The notes under the pieces were generated by a model. The model saw only the letters and a list, made by a program, of their open reading frames with translations, was not told the origin of the DNA and did not search any database. A stretch of 64,000 nt of DNA from Vigna angularis (lineage: Eukaryota; Streptophyta; Magnoliopsida; Fabales; Fabaceae): NCBI RefSeq assembly GCF_016808095.1, contig NC_068971.1, positions 7,204,501 to 7,268,500 on the forward strand, given 5' to 3'. Both the position numbers and the translations under genes were made by a program. Shown here piece after piece: positions 22,983 through 36,300 of this stretch (its first letter is position 1; each line of letters opens with the position of its first letter).

Positions 22983-25581
22983 TGTGAGAGTCTAGAAATT
23001 TAGTGTTATAAGGGGACATATATCTCAAAATAAAGAGATCAAGTATTGCATAAGCATATAAATAGAAAATTTAAACAAAGATAGTCTCATTATTTTCAGA
23101 CTTTGTATCTCTCTAAAACAGAATCCTCTATCTTTCCTCTCCCTTCTCTCTAGAAATTCTTACTTCTTCTTCATCTGATCATCAATCAGGCCGTGGCTGA
23201 ACCTTCTTGGTGTCAAGAGCTTTCCTTTGCACCGATCAAGTTGTTGTTTTGAGCTGGTAAGTTCAATTCCTTTGTCTTTCTGAAAAATCCTGCATTTCCT
23301 GTCACATGCAAGCCTTGTGCAATCTTGCATGTGTTCATCAGCCTTTCATTCTGATTCTGTTTCTGTTTCGGTGGTCGGTTTCCTTTCACCGATTCAAAAT
23401 CTATAGACTGTCTTGGTATCACTTGCGGTTTAGCAAACTGTGGAGAAATTAAAGTTGTCAAGTTGCTTTAAGGTAATGGAAGCTAGATAATTTAATTACT
23501 TAGTTTTGATGTATGAAAATGTTGTTTGATGATGTTGCATGTATGTTAAATTGAATGATTTTGTGTTCGGTTGAGTTGGTGTGGATTGTTAAATGGCTAT
23601 GTTCATGTTTTTTGTATTTATGCTGAGTTTCTGGTTCATGACAGAGTGAATTGTGAGGAAGTGGGATAATAATTGGAGAATTATGTCCGGCATGAGTGTG
23701 GTCAGTGTAGAGAATCTGGGTAAGTGGTATAAGACTTGTTAGAACCCTTGAGTCACTCAAAACGGTACTAAAGTTAGGAAATCTGATTTTCGATCTTTGA
23801 GTTAAGGATTATGCAGAATTGAAACTCAAATCTGTGATGAAACTCTCTTAATGATGTTAGAAAGACTTAAACAATCTTAATCAAGTGTAAATGAAGTATT
23901 TGATATATGTTTGGAGGATTAGAAGTTAGAAGAATGTAGTGAATTAGTAAGGATTGGTGTTGATCATAATTCTGCAGAATTATGTAGTTCGCTAAGGGTC
24001 GTTAATTGACCGTTCGGTTTCTCTCTGGTGCTCGGTCTTAACTGAGTTCTACTTTTGTGGATCCTTAGTTCATGACCGATCGATCTTGTGTTGATATTCA
24101 AGTGAATATAGCAGTCGATCTAGACATAACATTTGATTGTAAACAACGTTCGGTCTATCATAGGCTTTCACTGTTATTGACCGCTCGGTCATGTACTGTC
24201 TTGGTAGTGCTCGGTTCGTTACCAGCACTCGGTCTCATAAGTGCTCGGTCTTGTACTAAGCACTCGGTCTTAGTAATGCTCGGTCTTATACTAAGCGCTC
24301 GGTCTCAGTAGTGCTCGGTCTTGTACTAAGCGCTCGGTCTCAGTAGTGCTCGGTCTTGTACTAAGTGCTCGGTCTCATTAGTGCTCAGTCTTGTACTAAG
24401 CATTCAGTCTCCGTAGTGCTGGGTCTTGCACTAAGCATTCGGTCTCGTCATAATACTCAGTTATATATTTGTAATAGGTACTAATGGGGTTCGACCTAAA
24501 CTAAGAGTGTTCGGTCTTAGCCTTCGAGTAACGAGAGAACGTCACTCTCACCATAAGTGTCCGATTCAACTAAAGTGTCCAGTTTGGTAATAGCGTTCGG
24601 TCATGTGAACCTCTAAGGAGTGTTCTCCCATCCGGTATTGTTTATGAATAGGGTGATCTCTTCCTTCCGGTCTTGATTCAGGGGTGGGATTTTGTGTTTA
24701 CTAATCAGTTTGATTTGTATAAATGAAGAAGTATGATGTGATTTGTATTATATGGATATGAACGAGTGTTCCAAGGAGGAATATCTCATGGATTGTTATT
24801 GAATGGTAAAGTATGAATGTGGTTATAGCTTAGCTAGCGTTTATCTTGATATTTTGTGATTACTAATTCTCAAGTAGAGAAGAGTAACTCATGTGTGAGA
24901 ATGACAGGAGGTCCTAGTCCATAAGATGAACTTGGGCGAGGTATAATGGACTAACCTCGGGTGACAGCTGTTGAGGGCATCCCAGCTACTACACCATCCG
25001 AGTGCAAAAACGTCGTAGCTACACAATTCATACAGTCCAAAAAGTCAGAGTAAAAGTGGTCGGTCATTGTATAAATTATACGTTCGATCATTACTGGAAA
25101 TGTATGTTTGGTTGTTGCATGATTTACATGTTGGTTTTTGTTTACTCTTATGTTTGTCTGAATTATATATGATCATAGTTAATTAAATTACACTAGCTTA
25201 CCCTTATTTTTCCTGTTTTATCTTGTTGTTCGTTCGGTCGTCTTTGTCATTGCAATGATCATCCTGTGGGTATGAGTAGAACGTGAGGAGGGTTCTCTAG
25301 AACATACGCTAGCAAGAGAGGATGATTTCCGTTAGAGTAAGACCGTTTGATCTTATGCTTGTTTTTGTATTCAATAGAGGACCGTTCGATTGATACACCT
25401 CTTGTATAACCAATCGATCTGTTCATATGGTTTGTTTCAGTACAAATTTTTGTAAAATTTTTAATTTATGGTTATTTTAAAATAACTGTAAGTTAGCTTT
25501 ATTTTCCTGTAACTATTCTATTTTATTGTAAATGTAAGAACTCTAAAATATAATTTACAGCTATATTTTTGGAATGTTACA
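22983..25581 (+). mobile_element. LTR-like element copy 3 (probable solo LTR)
   Basis: Starts TGTGAGAGTCTAGAAATTTA and ends TTTTTGGAATGTTACA (2599 bp). Flanking pentamers are ATATA (22978-22982) and ATATC (25582-25586). Collinear with copy 2: ATATAAATAG near 23057, CTCTCTAGAAATTCTTAC near 23145, donor-like GAGCTGGTAAGTT near 23250, second donor-like TAAGGTAATGGAAGCTAG near 23469, a tandem array, then the conserved block near 24858. It carries no retroelement protein. Confidence 0.8.
24000..24620 (+). repeat. Variable array of copy 3 (GCTCGGTC motif)
   Basis: The core is near-perfect repetition of GTGCTCGGTCTTGTACTAAG plus CGCTCGGTCTCAGTA (period about 37 bases) at 24190-24440. More diverged GTTCGGTC units flank it. 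The frames open through it (for example 24072-24311) are by-products of the repeat. Confidence 0.9.
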
Positions 25582-28500
25582 ATATCTAAGATTTTTTTTT
25601 TGTAAAATAATTGAGTCAAAATTATTATGCCATAATGGGCAGTAATTCACGAATATAGGACTCAATTAAACTTTTATTTTATTTTGTCCAAGCATTAATT
25701 TCTTTATTTCATTGTATTTTGTTAAAAAGTTTGCGTGGTAGTGATCATGATTCGTTAATCAAGATTTAATCTGCTTTGTAAAGCAAGGGCAATAAAACGA
25801 AAATATATTAGGAGAAAAGGAGAAAGAACAATAAAACTATTGATTTAATACTGGGAAATAAAAAAGAACATGGTATAATTCATTACACGAATTTATTTTA
25901 GGACCAAAGGTTAATAAAAATATATTTATAATGAAAGTCTCATTCGTGTTGTTCAGCCACAGCACTAAAAAAGCAAACTAGCCACCTATTTCCCCATCGC
26001 TATTTATACCTAACTTTATCTGAAAAAGTATCTATATTATATGAAAAAACAAATGCATAACATCTGTGTAATGCTTGACAAAGAAACCTTAACGTACCCA
26101 AAAAAGAAAACAGATCTTAACTTACTACATTCATCACTTATTTACACATATTAGTATATTAATAATTTAACATATCGATATCATATTTTTTACTCGTATA
26201 ACATCTTATAAATCTATTAGAATAAGTTCATATGCAGAGAATTTGAACCATATGTATGAGATTGAGGTTGCAGTATCTAATTTATGTCTCCATTATAAGT
26301 ATCTGAAATAGAATTTATGACTTAGTGAAAGGAGCATGTCCTATTTCATTTTTCTTTCTGTGTGAACGAGATCTAGAGAAGTTCAGTTAAGTAATCAAAA
26401 TCACACAAAAATGGAAACTCCAATACTAACATTGCAAAGAAATTTGAAAAATATGAAAGAGAGGCACCATTATAATAAGTAGTAGAACTGAGAGCAATTC
26501 GCCAACAAACCAACCACCCTACTTAATTTCCTTCTCCACCATATGCCTAAAAAAACAAAAGATCAATACCTTTTGTCAAAGTTTGTTGACTATGAAGACA
26601 TGCATCATCATCTTGAATCACCGACCGTTATTAGCTCATAAGTTGCTCAATAAAAGTTAGGTCACCGAATAACTACAGCTCCCTATTGTCATGATTTCAT
26701 AACTTTCAATTGTATTTGTCGTATCTATTCTTTTGAGAGTCAATCTCCGACCATTGTTGCATTAATTCTATGTACCTCTCTTTATGATATTTACTACTGA
26801 ACCTTTTCCTTTTCTTATATTTCCCTAATTCACACCTTCATTACCTATAGGGATTTCCGCCATTGTCTTGGTAGAGCCTTCAGCTAGTATGGTCTTTTTT
26901 CCAATTTTAATATATATCTACAACCCCCAAAATATACCAAATTATAAGAAAGTCATGGAGACAACCTCATCTAATTTTAATATTTCAGGAACATAATCAA
27001 ATCATCATATGTTTGGGTTTATTTTTAACTTAAATTCTAGTAAATAGATTTTTACTTTATTTTTTAATATCATAAGACTTTTACTTTGTTTAGGAAAAAA
27101 AAATATATTCCAAATCTTAATTTAAAACTAATTTAAGGGTAGAAACAAGTCAAATAAAAGAAAATTGCCAACCTTTTGATCCAGCTGCCACTGAAAGAGC
27201 AACTACATTTTATATATATACTTTCATAAAACGCTATTATTTCGTCTTACAGTTATACATGATAGCCGGTGCTTTATGTCCTTAACAAACAAATTTCTTT
27301 TTAAATGCTAGAATGTTAGCTATGGACTGAACACAGTTATACACTCCAAGAAATAAAAAAAAGATCATTAAGCACTAATTTATACATTCTAATTAGAAAT
27401 GTACCTTGATAGTTAATGAGTTGAGGTGGTATCATCAACAACACAATTAATGTTAACATAGTGACTATCTTCAAAACCTTCCCAGAATTGGTTCAGACTC
27501 CGTTTTTAGAAGAGCATGGGGGCCTGAAACAATATTCTTTCAGACACAGTCATGGAGGATTTGGCAGATATGGAGTTGAGAAATAATTCAATAGTTGCTT
27601 TCTAGAAGAGGTTGCATGTTAAAAAACAAAGCATTTAGCTGTTAATATATCAAACTAGCATCAAAGATACGATGGTGAAAAATGAACACAGAAGGAAACA
27701 TTTGGAAAACATTGAATTTCCATTTGACATTATTGAACAGATATATATGCCACACATAATGAATTCAAGCAATAACCACAGTTTCCTAATAATAGATTAT
27801 TGAGGTAAGAAAGACTCCTAACATAATCACCTGACCTGATTGTAACACTAATTTCACTGGGAAGCACAACAAAACCAATTCACATAATAAATTCCAAATA
27901 ACATAAAAATAAATATTTAAAAAGGTATATGTTTTTTGTGCTATTAACAATTTAGGCCACGTGGAGAATATAAATTTCTCATCCATGATTTTCACCTTAT
28001 AGTTTGACCGAGAGACCAATATCAATGTTTATAGTAGATTCAGCAAGTGATTTGTAACTAGACTGCCAAAAAATCATCGAATTCATTAGTTGGTCCGGAG
28101 AAGAAACAGAGAAGATAATTCAAATTAAGTTAGACACTGCAATCCAAAACAAAATATATTATGCATTTCCAGTCAGGAATTGAGAAATATATTGCGATCT
28201 GAAAATCAACAATTTTAGTAGAGTTTATCCTATTTTATTACGGACCTCATGTACTGGATCTCCATGTCTACAATGATTATGATTGCATTCAAGAACCTAT
28301 CATAAATTGCAATCTTTTATGACCACGATAGGTCTCTGTCACTTTTAAATTGACATGTATGCATCTTTCTTCATCACTCGGGCAAAGTTCGAGAAACAGT
28401 GAAAACATGCCCGAAATCATGAAAAGGGTCACAATAATTTGCACTACAAAAGATGAAATCTGAGAGACACCTACAAACAACGGTCGAGAGAGAAGGCAGG

Positions 28501-28711
28501 CAAGGACGCAAACTTATCATGAGAATGGATTCAAAAGGCAGAAAGGCGCATGGTCAATTGCAGACAGAGAGTGAATAAAAGTTCAAGAGTGACATAGGCT
28601 TGTGGAAGAAAGATACTTCCACAGTAACAAAAATATTCTTGAGCACTTTTGGAGATATTGAAAACGAAGAGAAAAATTAGGGTGGAAATGGAAACCCTAA
28701 TCGAAAAAGCG
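25582..28711. other. Intergenic, no gene supported
   Basis: Mixed AT-rich sequence. No family domain is seen in any frame. Several stretches of more balanced composition (26240-26400, 27480-27620, 28250-28700) have no open frame of note and could be untranslated or non-coding RNA sequence. Confidence 0.45.
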
Positions 28712-28960
28712 AAAGTCTTACCTTTATGGGTGCACCTTACTTAAAACAAAGGCCTAGAAGCGGGGAAGCCGTGACCGGCGAACGGTGATCCGGAGGCTTG
28801 CAAATGGTGACATAAAGTCCTTTGACGGCGACACGATGGCCCGCGGTGGCCTGTGAGCAAGCACACGGTGGCTTGCGTCCCAGAACCTTGTGGCTTGCAA
28901 GCATGGAGAAAGTTCAATCTTCTTACAAACATGAATGTGACAGATTAGGGCGTATCTTTG
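28712..28960 (-). other. Possible first exon or non-coding transcript start (minus strand)
   Basis: A GC-rich island in AT-rich surroundings. On the minus strand it holds a 63-codon frame (28932-28741) with repeated GCAAGCC and CCGGTCAC-like words, and farther on AAAGGTAAGACTTTCGC (near 28720), a good 5' splice site. The peptide matches nothing I know. It could be a leader exon of a non-coding RNA or a captured fragment. Confidence 0.3.
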
Positions 28961-29792
28961 TTAAAGAGGAAGAAACCAAAATATAATTACAACATAATTT
29001 AAGAAATAGTTAAATATTAGCAATAATTTTTTTTTCTCTATAGTTTTAATTGAACAAAACAATAATATTATAAGTAATTATAAAATTGGCCTCTATAATT
29101 GTATTTTCCATTATTTAATAAAAACCTTTTTTTAGATAAAATGGCTGCTTATACAATAAACAAATTAAAGTTAAAATTTGTGGAGTGATATTTTTTCAAA
29201 AATACTAAAAAAATTAATTACAGCAGTGTCCTTTTTTCAGTCAGTAACTATAAATTATAGCAAAGTCAAAATTAAAATTTAACAAAAGAAAAAGAACTTT
29301 TATCTCAGTCTCATGACAGATTTGATGACTGAATAATATTTTATAAACAATTTTAAAAATTCAATCACTATATTTTAATCACTTTAATCACTACATGCCA
29401 TTCTTAAGTAATTTTTTCAGTAGTGAGCATAATTTTTTTTCTACTATATCACATGATAAAGTTGACTAAAACTGTACAATTGCTTCATCTGTACCTTTTT
29501 AAACTCACAGTTTCCTATGTCATAAATTCAAGTTTTTACCTTAAAAATTCCATGTTCTAACAAATAATCTTCAAGAATTAAGGATTATGTTATGAAATTT
29601 TGGTAACTAAAATTAAAATATCCTCTCTTTCACAGTTTTAACTTCAATTCGAAGTTTGAGCTCACTATGCACCAGTACCAACTCATAAAAAACTTTCTAA
29701 CCTTTGCTTGGATCTTAAGTAAACTACCTTACTGATCTAAAACACTGTATCAATATAAAGTGAAGGAAAAGCTTCACACACAAAACAAATGA
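28961..29792. other. Upstream region of the EGF-like gene
   Basis: AT-rich, no coding region. ATATAAAG near 29753 lies 40 bases before the first ATG and could serve as the TATA box. Confidence 0.5.
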
Positions 29793-31371
29793 ATGTTCAA
29801 AATGTCAATCACAACAAGAACATATCAAGCAGTTGCTGTTTCATTGCTGTTGGGGTCACTGAATGTGTATTCCTTTGAATGTGGAGATGATAGCTGCAAA
29901 ACTGGGTTGTGCAACAGCTCTGGTGCCTGCATTTGCAACCTCCCAGATCCTTCCACCATATTAAACGGAAATAGAACTTTCCTCGGGTAAAAAAACACTT
30001 CAAATCTAAAAAAACTTGATTTCAACTACTCTTTCTTCAAAGCATTCATACTAGGTTTTATCAGTTTCTTGAAGCAGAACTGCTATTTCTCATCGTTATC
30101 AGCATTAAGGGGTGGGGATAAAAACTGTGTCTTTAATTAATTAGGCCTGTCAGAAGTAAAAGGGTCTTGCTTTTTGAAAGAAAAGAGTTCCTATGTTTTG
30201 TTTCCATGATCATATTTGAAATCAAACTCTTGTTAAATTATGATCTTTGTTATTATAGAAACCTGTGAAGAAATATGGCTAATGTGGCCACAGTGCTGCC
30301 AAAGTGATTCTAAAAATCTCAAGGTTGTGGCCAAAATGGCCTTCACATTCTATTTTACAGAACCTTGTTTGATATCATACCATGAATGGTAATAGTATTA
30401 GGCCTTCTGATTCAATATGGCTTTTTGAAATTTCTGAGAATGAGACTGCAGGGGTAAGTTTTGTGATGAAGAAATGACAATGTGTGATGGAACAAACTCC
30501 TTCTGGTGTGAGCATGGGGGAGCTTGTGAGGAAATTGTTCAAGGAGAGAAGTACTCATGCAAATGTCCCCCTGGATTTGGTGGGGAACATTGTGAGCATT
30601 CTGGAGCATCCTGTGGTCAGAGTTTTTGTTTCCATAATGCAGAATGCTTGGCTGAAGCAGGTGATGTTTGCCAGTGCCCATCTGAATGGAGAGGCAGTGC
30701 TGATTGCTCTCTTCTAACCAAACCAACAGGTTCTCTGCCTTCTCCCTTTCACAAATCAAAACCCTATTTTGATGCTGCTGAAATGAAGACTTGTACTATA
30801 TGTTTAACCATTTGGAATAACTTGATTGTTCACTTCTGCTTATGCCATTGAATAAAAATACCCTTGGTTTTGATCAATCTCAACATGGCACATTCAAATG
30901 CATTCTGTAGTCATTAGTTACTGAGGTTAGAATGCTTGATATATAGGCTTACCTGATGAATTTTCTACCACAGATTTTACCTCAAATTCAACTGAGACAA
31001 AATTGTCTAAGGTCAGCAGCAGCAGTGACTCCAATGTGAGGGTGACAAAATCGTCTTAGATCAATAACTAATCATCATCATCATTATTATTATTATCTGA
31101 TTTTACAATTTGATAACCATGTGTTAATGTCCAAGTGCAGAAGACACTAGGTGTCTTAGCTTTATCTTCACTGGGAGCAGCTGTTGCTGGTGCCATTTAT
31201 GGAAAGAAAGTATTCAGCAAGAAAAAGAGAGAGGCAGTTAAGTTCCAACAATTATCTGAAATGCAGGCAAGTGGGATATTGGATGATGATGATGATGATG
31301 ATGATGAAGACGAAGATGAAGATCACTGTAGGGTACCCCAGAGGATTCCTGGTGATATCTCACACATTTAG
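29793..31371 (+). CDS. Small EGF-like single-pass membrane protein
   Basis: Four exons: 29793-29986, 30452-30729, 30974-31035 and 31141-31371, all with GT..AG borders and matching phases, give about 254 residues. An in-frame ATG at 29802 is an alternative start. Residues about 10-27 are a signal peptide (AVAVSLLLGSLNVYS). The ectodomain is Cys-rich: CGDDSCKTGLCNSSGACICN, then an EGF module (CDGTNSFWCEHGGACEE with CKCPPGFGGEHCE) and a second one (CGQSFCFHNAECLAEAG with CQCPSEWRGSADC). A Ser/Thr-rich stalk and one membrane helix (LGVLALSSLGAAVAGAIYG) follow, then a basic stop-transfer (KKVFSKKKRE) and a cytosolic tail with an Asp/Glu run. The EGF modules imply a secreted or cell-surface domain with disulfides. 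I cannot assign a pathway; plant genomes carry uncharacterised homologues of this layout. Confidence 0.85.
31282..31323 (+). repeat. (GAT)n coding microsatellite
   Basis: Eight GAT codons then GAA/GAC/GAT codons encode the Asp/Glu tail of the EGF-like protein. It is likely to vary in length between accessions. Confidence 0.9.
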
Positions 31372-31520
31372 TGGGCACTTCTTTTCCCAGCATATATAAG
31401 AACATTTCGGACTCTTAGCTAGTAGTGTTTATATCTTTTAGTTCTCATAATTTGCAGTGTAGCGTTTATTTTGTAATCTTGAGGACTGATATTTATATGA
31501 TTGTAATTAATAAAATTAGT
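31372..31520 (+). terminator. 3' UTR and poly(A) signal of the EGF-like gene
   Basis: AATAAA at about 31508-31513, 140 bases after the stop codon. Confidence 0.55.
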
Positions 31521-33346
31521 ATTATTATTCGGTCTAATAGTCTCGTATAGTTTAAGAATAGATAGTTTAAATATTTTTTTATACGTATTGTTTAAGACAA
31601 AACCAATTAATTAACTAAAAGATTAGATACATGTTTTTTTTTAAAGTACACAAATCAATTAGTTAATTATGTATGATATTAGAAGTTATCTCCAACACAA
31701 TTTTATGAATCTGTCTTTTTATCTCACTGATCTCAAGCTAATGTTTCTCAATTTCAATTCTTCACTAAAATAACAATAGAAAAAAAAGTTAAAAATTGAC
31801 AATTAATCTGCTAGAAACATCACTCTAGAAGAAGAGGCCCAATAGGTGCTCTTGTATCATTTGAATTATTTTTAGTTAGAAGACTCAAAGAATTAAAAGA
31901 ATACATAATAGATATTATTATTGCGCAATAATATATATGATTGTACACATTCCTATAGTAATAGGTATATTGAGATCAATATATAAATTTAGAAAATGAA
32001 CACTTAGAAAAATATGACATACTGTAATAGAATTCTGAAAACAAATCTTATAAGAAATTTACACACTATTTTCAACTACCGTGTTTATAATTTTTTCTTT
32101 TTATATTTCACTTAACTTATTAATCTTTATCTAATATAAAACTTTCGAGTCATATTAAATTTCTGACCATGATAAAATAAAAAGGATTCAAATCAAATGT
32201 TCTTAAAATCATCCAGTAAATTTTCTATAGGTTTCACACAGGACATCATAATAAACATTTGTATAAGTATGAAAAAAAAAAACATATGATGTTATAAATG
32301 ATGTATTGTAGTAGTGTTAAAGCAATAATTTCAAATACTGTTTATTCAATGTTCAAACTAACATAATTAAAAATACATCTTAATTATTTAATTAAGAAAT
32401 ATAAGTTGTCATTATTTTTGTCAATGTTAATTAGTTTATATTAAATTCTAAATTCAAATAAAAAGTTTGATTCAATCTAATAAAAAAATAGTTTTCTTAA
32501 TTTCAGTTTACTTGATTTTTTATTTATTCCATCTTAAATTTTTTAAGTGATTTTGTTTTCAATTTTTGTTGATTCAATCTGTTCACAACACGTTAAGTAG
32601 AAGTAACTGAAATGAACATTGAAACTACATAGTAAAGCAGCGTTCTCTACGCGATCATTTAAAAAATAACGCGTCTTGGTTGCTAATTTTGGTTACTTTC
32701 GCTGAAATAAGAATTAAGATACTTATATAATATATAATCATTGCTATATATAATAATATATTTTGTCATTACCATATTTCAAATATTTATATATTTTCAT
32801 AGATTCACAATTATATCTATTATTTTAAATATTTCTATACCTTTTACATTAAAAATAATTCAGAAGTATATTTAAAATAACAATGATGTAAACAACTATA
32901 CATTACAAGCATAGTAAAATATTAAGTATATATTAATCAATTGTTTTTGAAGAACAAAAATAAAAAGTTTTTGCTGATTATATTCTTAATTATATTCCCC
33001 CTGTCTTCTTTTTCTGTTATTTTTTATCTGTTCTGAACATTCGAAACATCGCAGGTGGTAGAGTAATCGAGGTCTAACATCTTCACCTCAAGTCAACCCA
33101 ACAAGACTTAACTAAGCAAAGAGCATCATCGTATCATAGATTTTGTGTCAATTATGTGATTATTTTTACTACAACATAGCCCCTGACTCATAATTCACAC
33201 CCTTTAGTTGTCTTTACCACATTCCCACTGACAAAGATTTCTCATTATTATTTAATTAATCAACTAACACCCTTTTGCGTCACTCACTTTCTGGCGTCTC
33301 CATGATCTCAGAATAGCCTCAAAATCACACCAACAGTGATAGAGAG
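31521..33346. other. Intergenic and upstream region of the TMEM8-like gene
   Basis: AT-rich, no coding region seen. The last 300 bases become less AT-rich and probably hold the promoter and leader of the next gene. Confidence 0.55.
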
Positions 33347-36300
33347 ATGGGTTTCAATTTGATTCTATGCTATCATCCCAATCTGGTTCTCGCTGTTCTG
33401 CTGCTCTTTTCCTGTTCCTTTGGTCTTTTCTCTGCAAATGATGAAGTGGGCACGGGTCAAGGTGAAACCTTTACTGTTTCAAGCTTCAGTTACCCTGAGA
33501 CTAGGCTCAGACCCTTTGATTTGCGCTACATCAGAGGTGTGTTAGCCCATTGGCAGTGGCCCTTTCTTCACAGTGATAATTATTTGCTTTGTTATTGTGT
33601 CTGGTTGTTCATGAAGCACTATCTTGTGTAAATTTGAATGGGTTGCAATTGGATTTCAATGTAAAGGTGAATTTATTGGAGAACAATCTCTCTCTCCGTG
33701 CTTTCCTTTGATCTTACTTCGGCTGCTTAATTTCTAAGAATTATACTGTTGGCATGATTTTGTATAGAAGAGGGCTAAGGTGTGAATTAAGAATTAAGCC
33801 TAAGAAATTTTAGGGGCCTGGCAATAATGTAAATGATGAATATGTTATAAAGGACTTTATTTTATTCAATTACGAGTCTTATGCCTTTGTATTTGTCATT
33901 CTGATAGAAATTTCAGACTGTGGCAATATTCTGCTTTTCTATCAGAAAATGTATTTGTATATGGCAATATTTGATCACTGTAAGAACCATAAATTAACTT
34001 GAAACATATTACACAATCTTGTTTATTGGGCTGTTTGTATTTGTTCTCTAATTTGTGATTCATTGAATTTGTGACATTTAACTAATACCATTAGAATACT
34101 TATATGAGCAAGAAATAGATAAAAATCAGCCTCGTGTCATTCACTTTCATTATGCTTCGTATGAAAACAGAGGTGAGATAGGATTACTGATGAAGCTAAT
34201 TTTTCCTTTACTTACGTTTTGGTAATTCAATTAGTTATACGGTTTGTGAGTTCGTTATTTTTTACAAAACTATTAAATATTATAAACAACTCATTTTTTG
34301 ATATTTAAGGAATCGATGACTTGTGGATGATCTTACTTGTCTCTTAATGTTTCCCATTGCTGCAGTTGACTTGCCGCCATGGTTTTCTGCACTGTCTATA
34401 GCATTGAAGTCAGATGTAGACATTGTAAGTATATTCATCCCTCTTTGTACATAGGATCATTTTAGAATAATAGTGACAGAGGCTTTGGATAGCTAGCTTT
34501 TGTGATGTGGATCACCTAAGCCTCTTATCATTGAGTATCAGAGTCTTCCACCATTTTCAGCTGCTTAAGAGTGGTGACGCCAACATTGCAGTGTTTATCT
34601 AGGACTACTCAAAGGGCTAGTGCACATCCAATACATGTGAGGCATAAGCATTGGGGGCTACAGATTGTGGTCGGATGTTAGATTCAATTCCAAGCCATAA
34701 GACTCAAGTCCCATGTTGTAAGTTTGGGATTCTACCGAGTTTAATGAGACCTTGGATGCCACAACCACAATGTCTAACCTTTAAGGGAAGGTTCCCCAAC
34801 TGCTGAGTGAGTACATTTGGTGCTAAAGCTAGTTCTCAATATCTCTAACTAATAGGGCTACTTATGAAGAAGTTGACCAAAAGGGCTAGGTGAAATGTCG
34901 TAGAATGTAGTCTAGGACATCAACTCTCAAGGGTGGTGCTATGATAGGAACTTGAGTATTACATTTGTCTTTCCTTTTAGTTGTCTTTGGTTTATTGCCT
35001 TCCCTCTTTTGTTTATACTTCATATGCGCATTGTTTTCAGGATATCTCAAGAATTGAAAGGGTTCCAACACGCACATTGCCAATAATATGCTTTAGAGAT
35101 GGAAGTCCTCCACTACCAGATGCCTTAAACACATCTCTGAAAGATTCAGCCACTTCTGGTACGGAATCCACCTTACTACTTTCGACTAAAGTTAATTATA
35201 TTTTATTTTTTTTTCCTAATTGAAGTTCAAGAACATAAATTGTCTTAAATTTCTTTTCAAGAAATATTTATGAGCTCGGTTTGTGAAGGGCTTAGCAATT
35301 GAATTTAGTATACCTTATACATACATTTAAATGATTAAAATATTGGAGCTTTACCAAGTTCCCACCATTCATTAAACTAGTGCCATAATTTCTAAAGAAG
35401 CAGGCACATGCCTTGACTCAACAGTGCATGTTTACTTTTTTAACCTCTTCCATTAATTTACATTATCTACTATGATAATTTCCTTGGTAATGGATGGTGC
35501 TGAACTCATGAATGAGTAATGTTTCTTTGTTACCACATGTGCTTTTTTTTTTTAAAATCACATTGACATTACTAATTAGAGATTCAAGTCTTTTGTTCCC
35601 TTTCCTTTTCTGCCCCTTACTTCCATTTGAATGTTGATGACTCATTAAAAAACCAACAACCAGGAGAGAATGTTTTTCGATTTAAAAGAGGATTGTTCTT
35701 TCTGAATTGTCATTATTCATTTGGAGGAACAGAAAAAGGGAGACAACAGATTTCAGTTCTCCCCTTTCACTTGCTGTTTCTCTCTCATTGTCAATCTCCT
35801 ATCTTAACAACAAAAAAGAGACAATATCATTTTAGAACTTTCTAGTGCCATTGGCCTAATATAATTACTTTTTGTTCCCCATTTTCTTTAGGAATAAATG
35901 GTCTGGATGTGGAGCAATGCTTTCCCATGCAAAAAAATATCACTATGAAACTGACAAACAATCAGGTATTGTTGTATAGGTCCTTTTAACTTGATGTAAG
36001 CTTTTGGATTGCTCAATTTCTCCCTTTGCTTTACTAACATAGATATATCTTCCTTAAAATTGAAATTCCTATCGTCAAGGAACATCTGTCTTTAAAGTTT
36101 AAGCTGTTTGCTAACATATATTGGCTTTATATGTTGGACACATCCCCTCTATGTACTTGTCCACTCTGCCTTGCACCATGGTTATTAGGTGATGGCACAT
36201 GATTAATTTTATATCACTATTGAATTTTGTTTTGTTGTTTTATAATATTGTACAGAGTAAGCATAACAAATTCTTGTTCAGATATCTCCAGGTGTTTGGT

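Noticed and set aside
24072..24311. 79-codon frame in LTR-like copy 3
   Set aside because: Made entirely of the GCTCGGTC tandem repeat.
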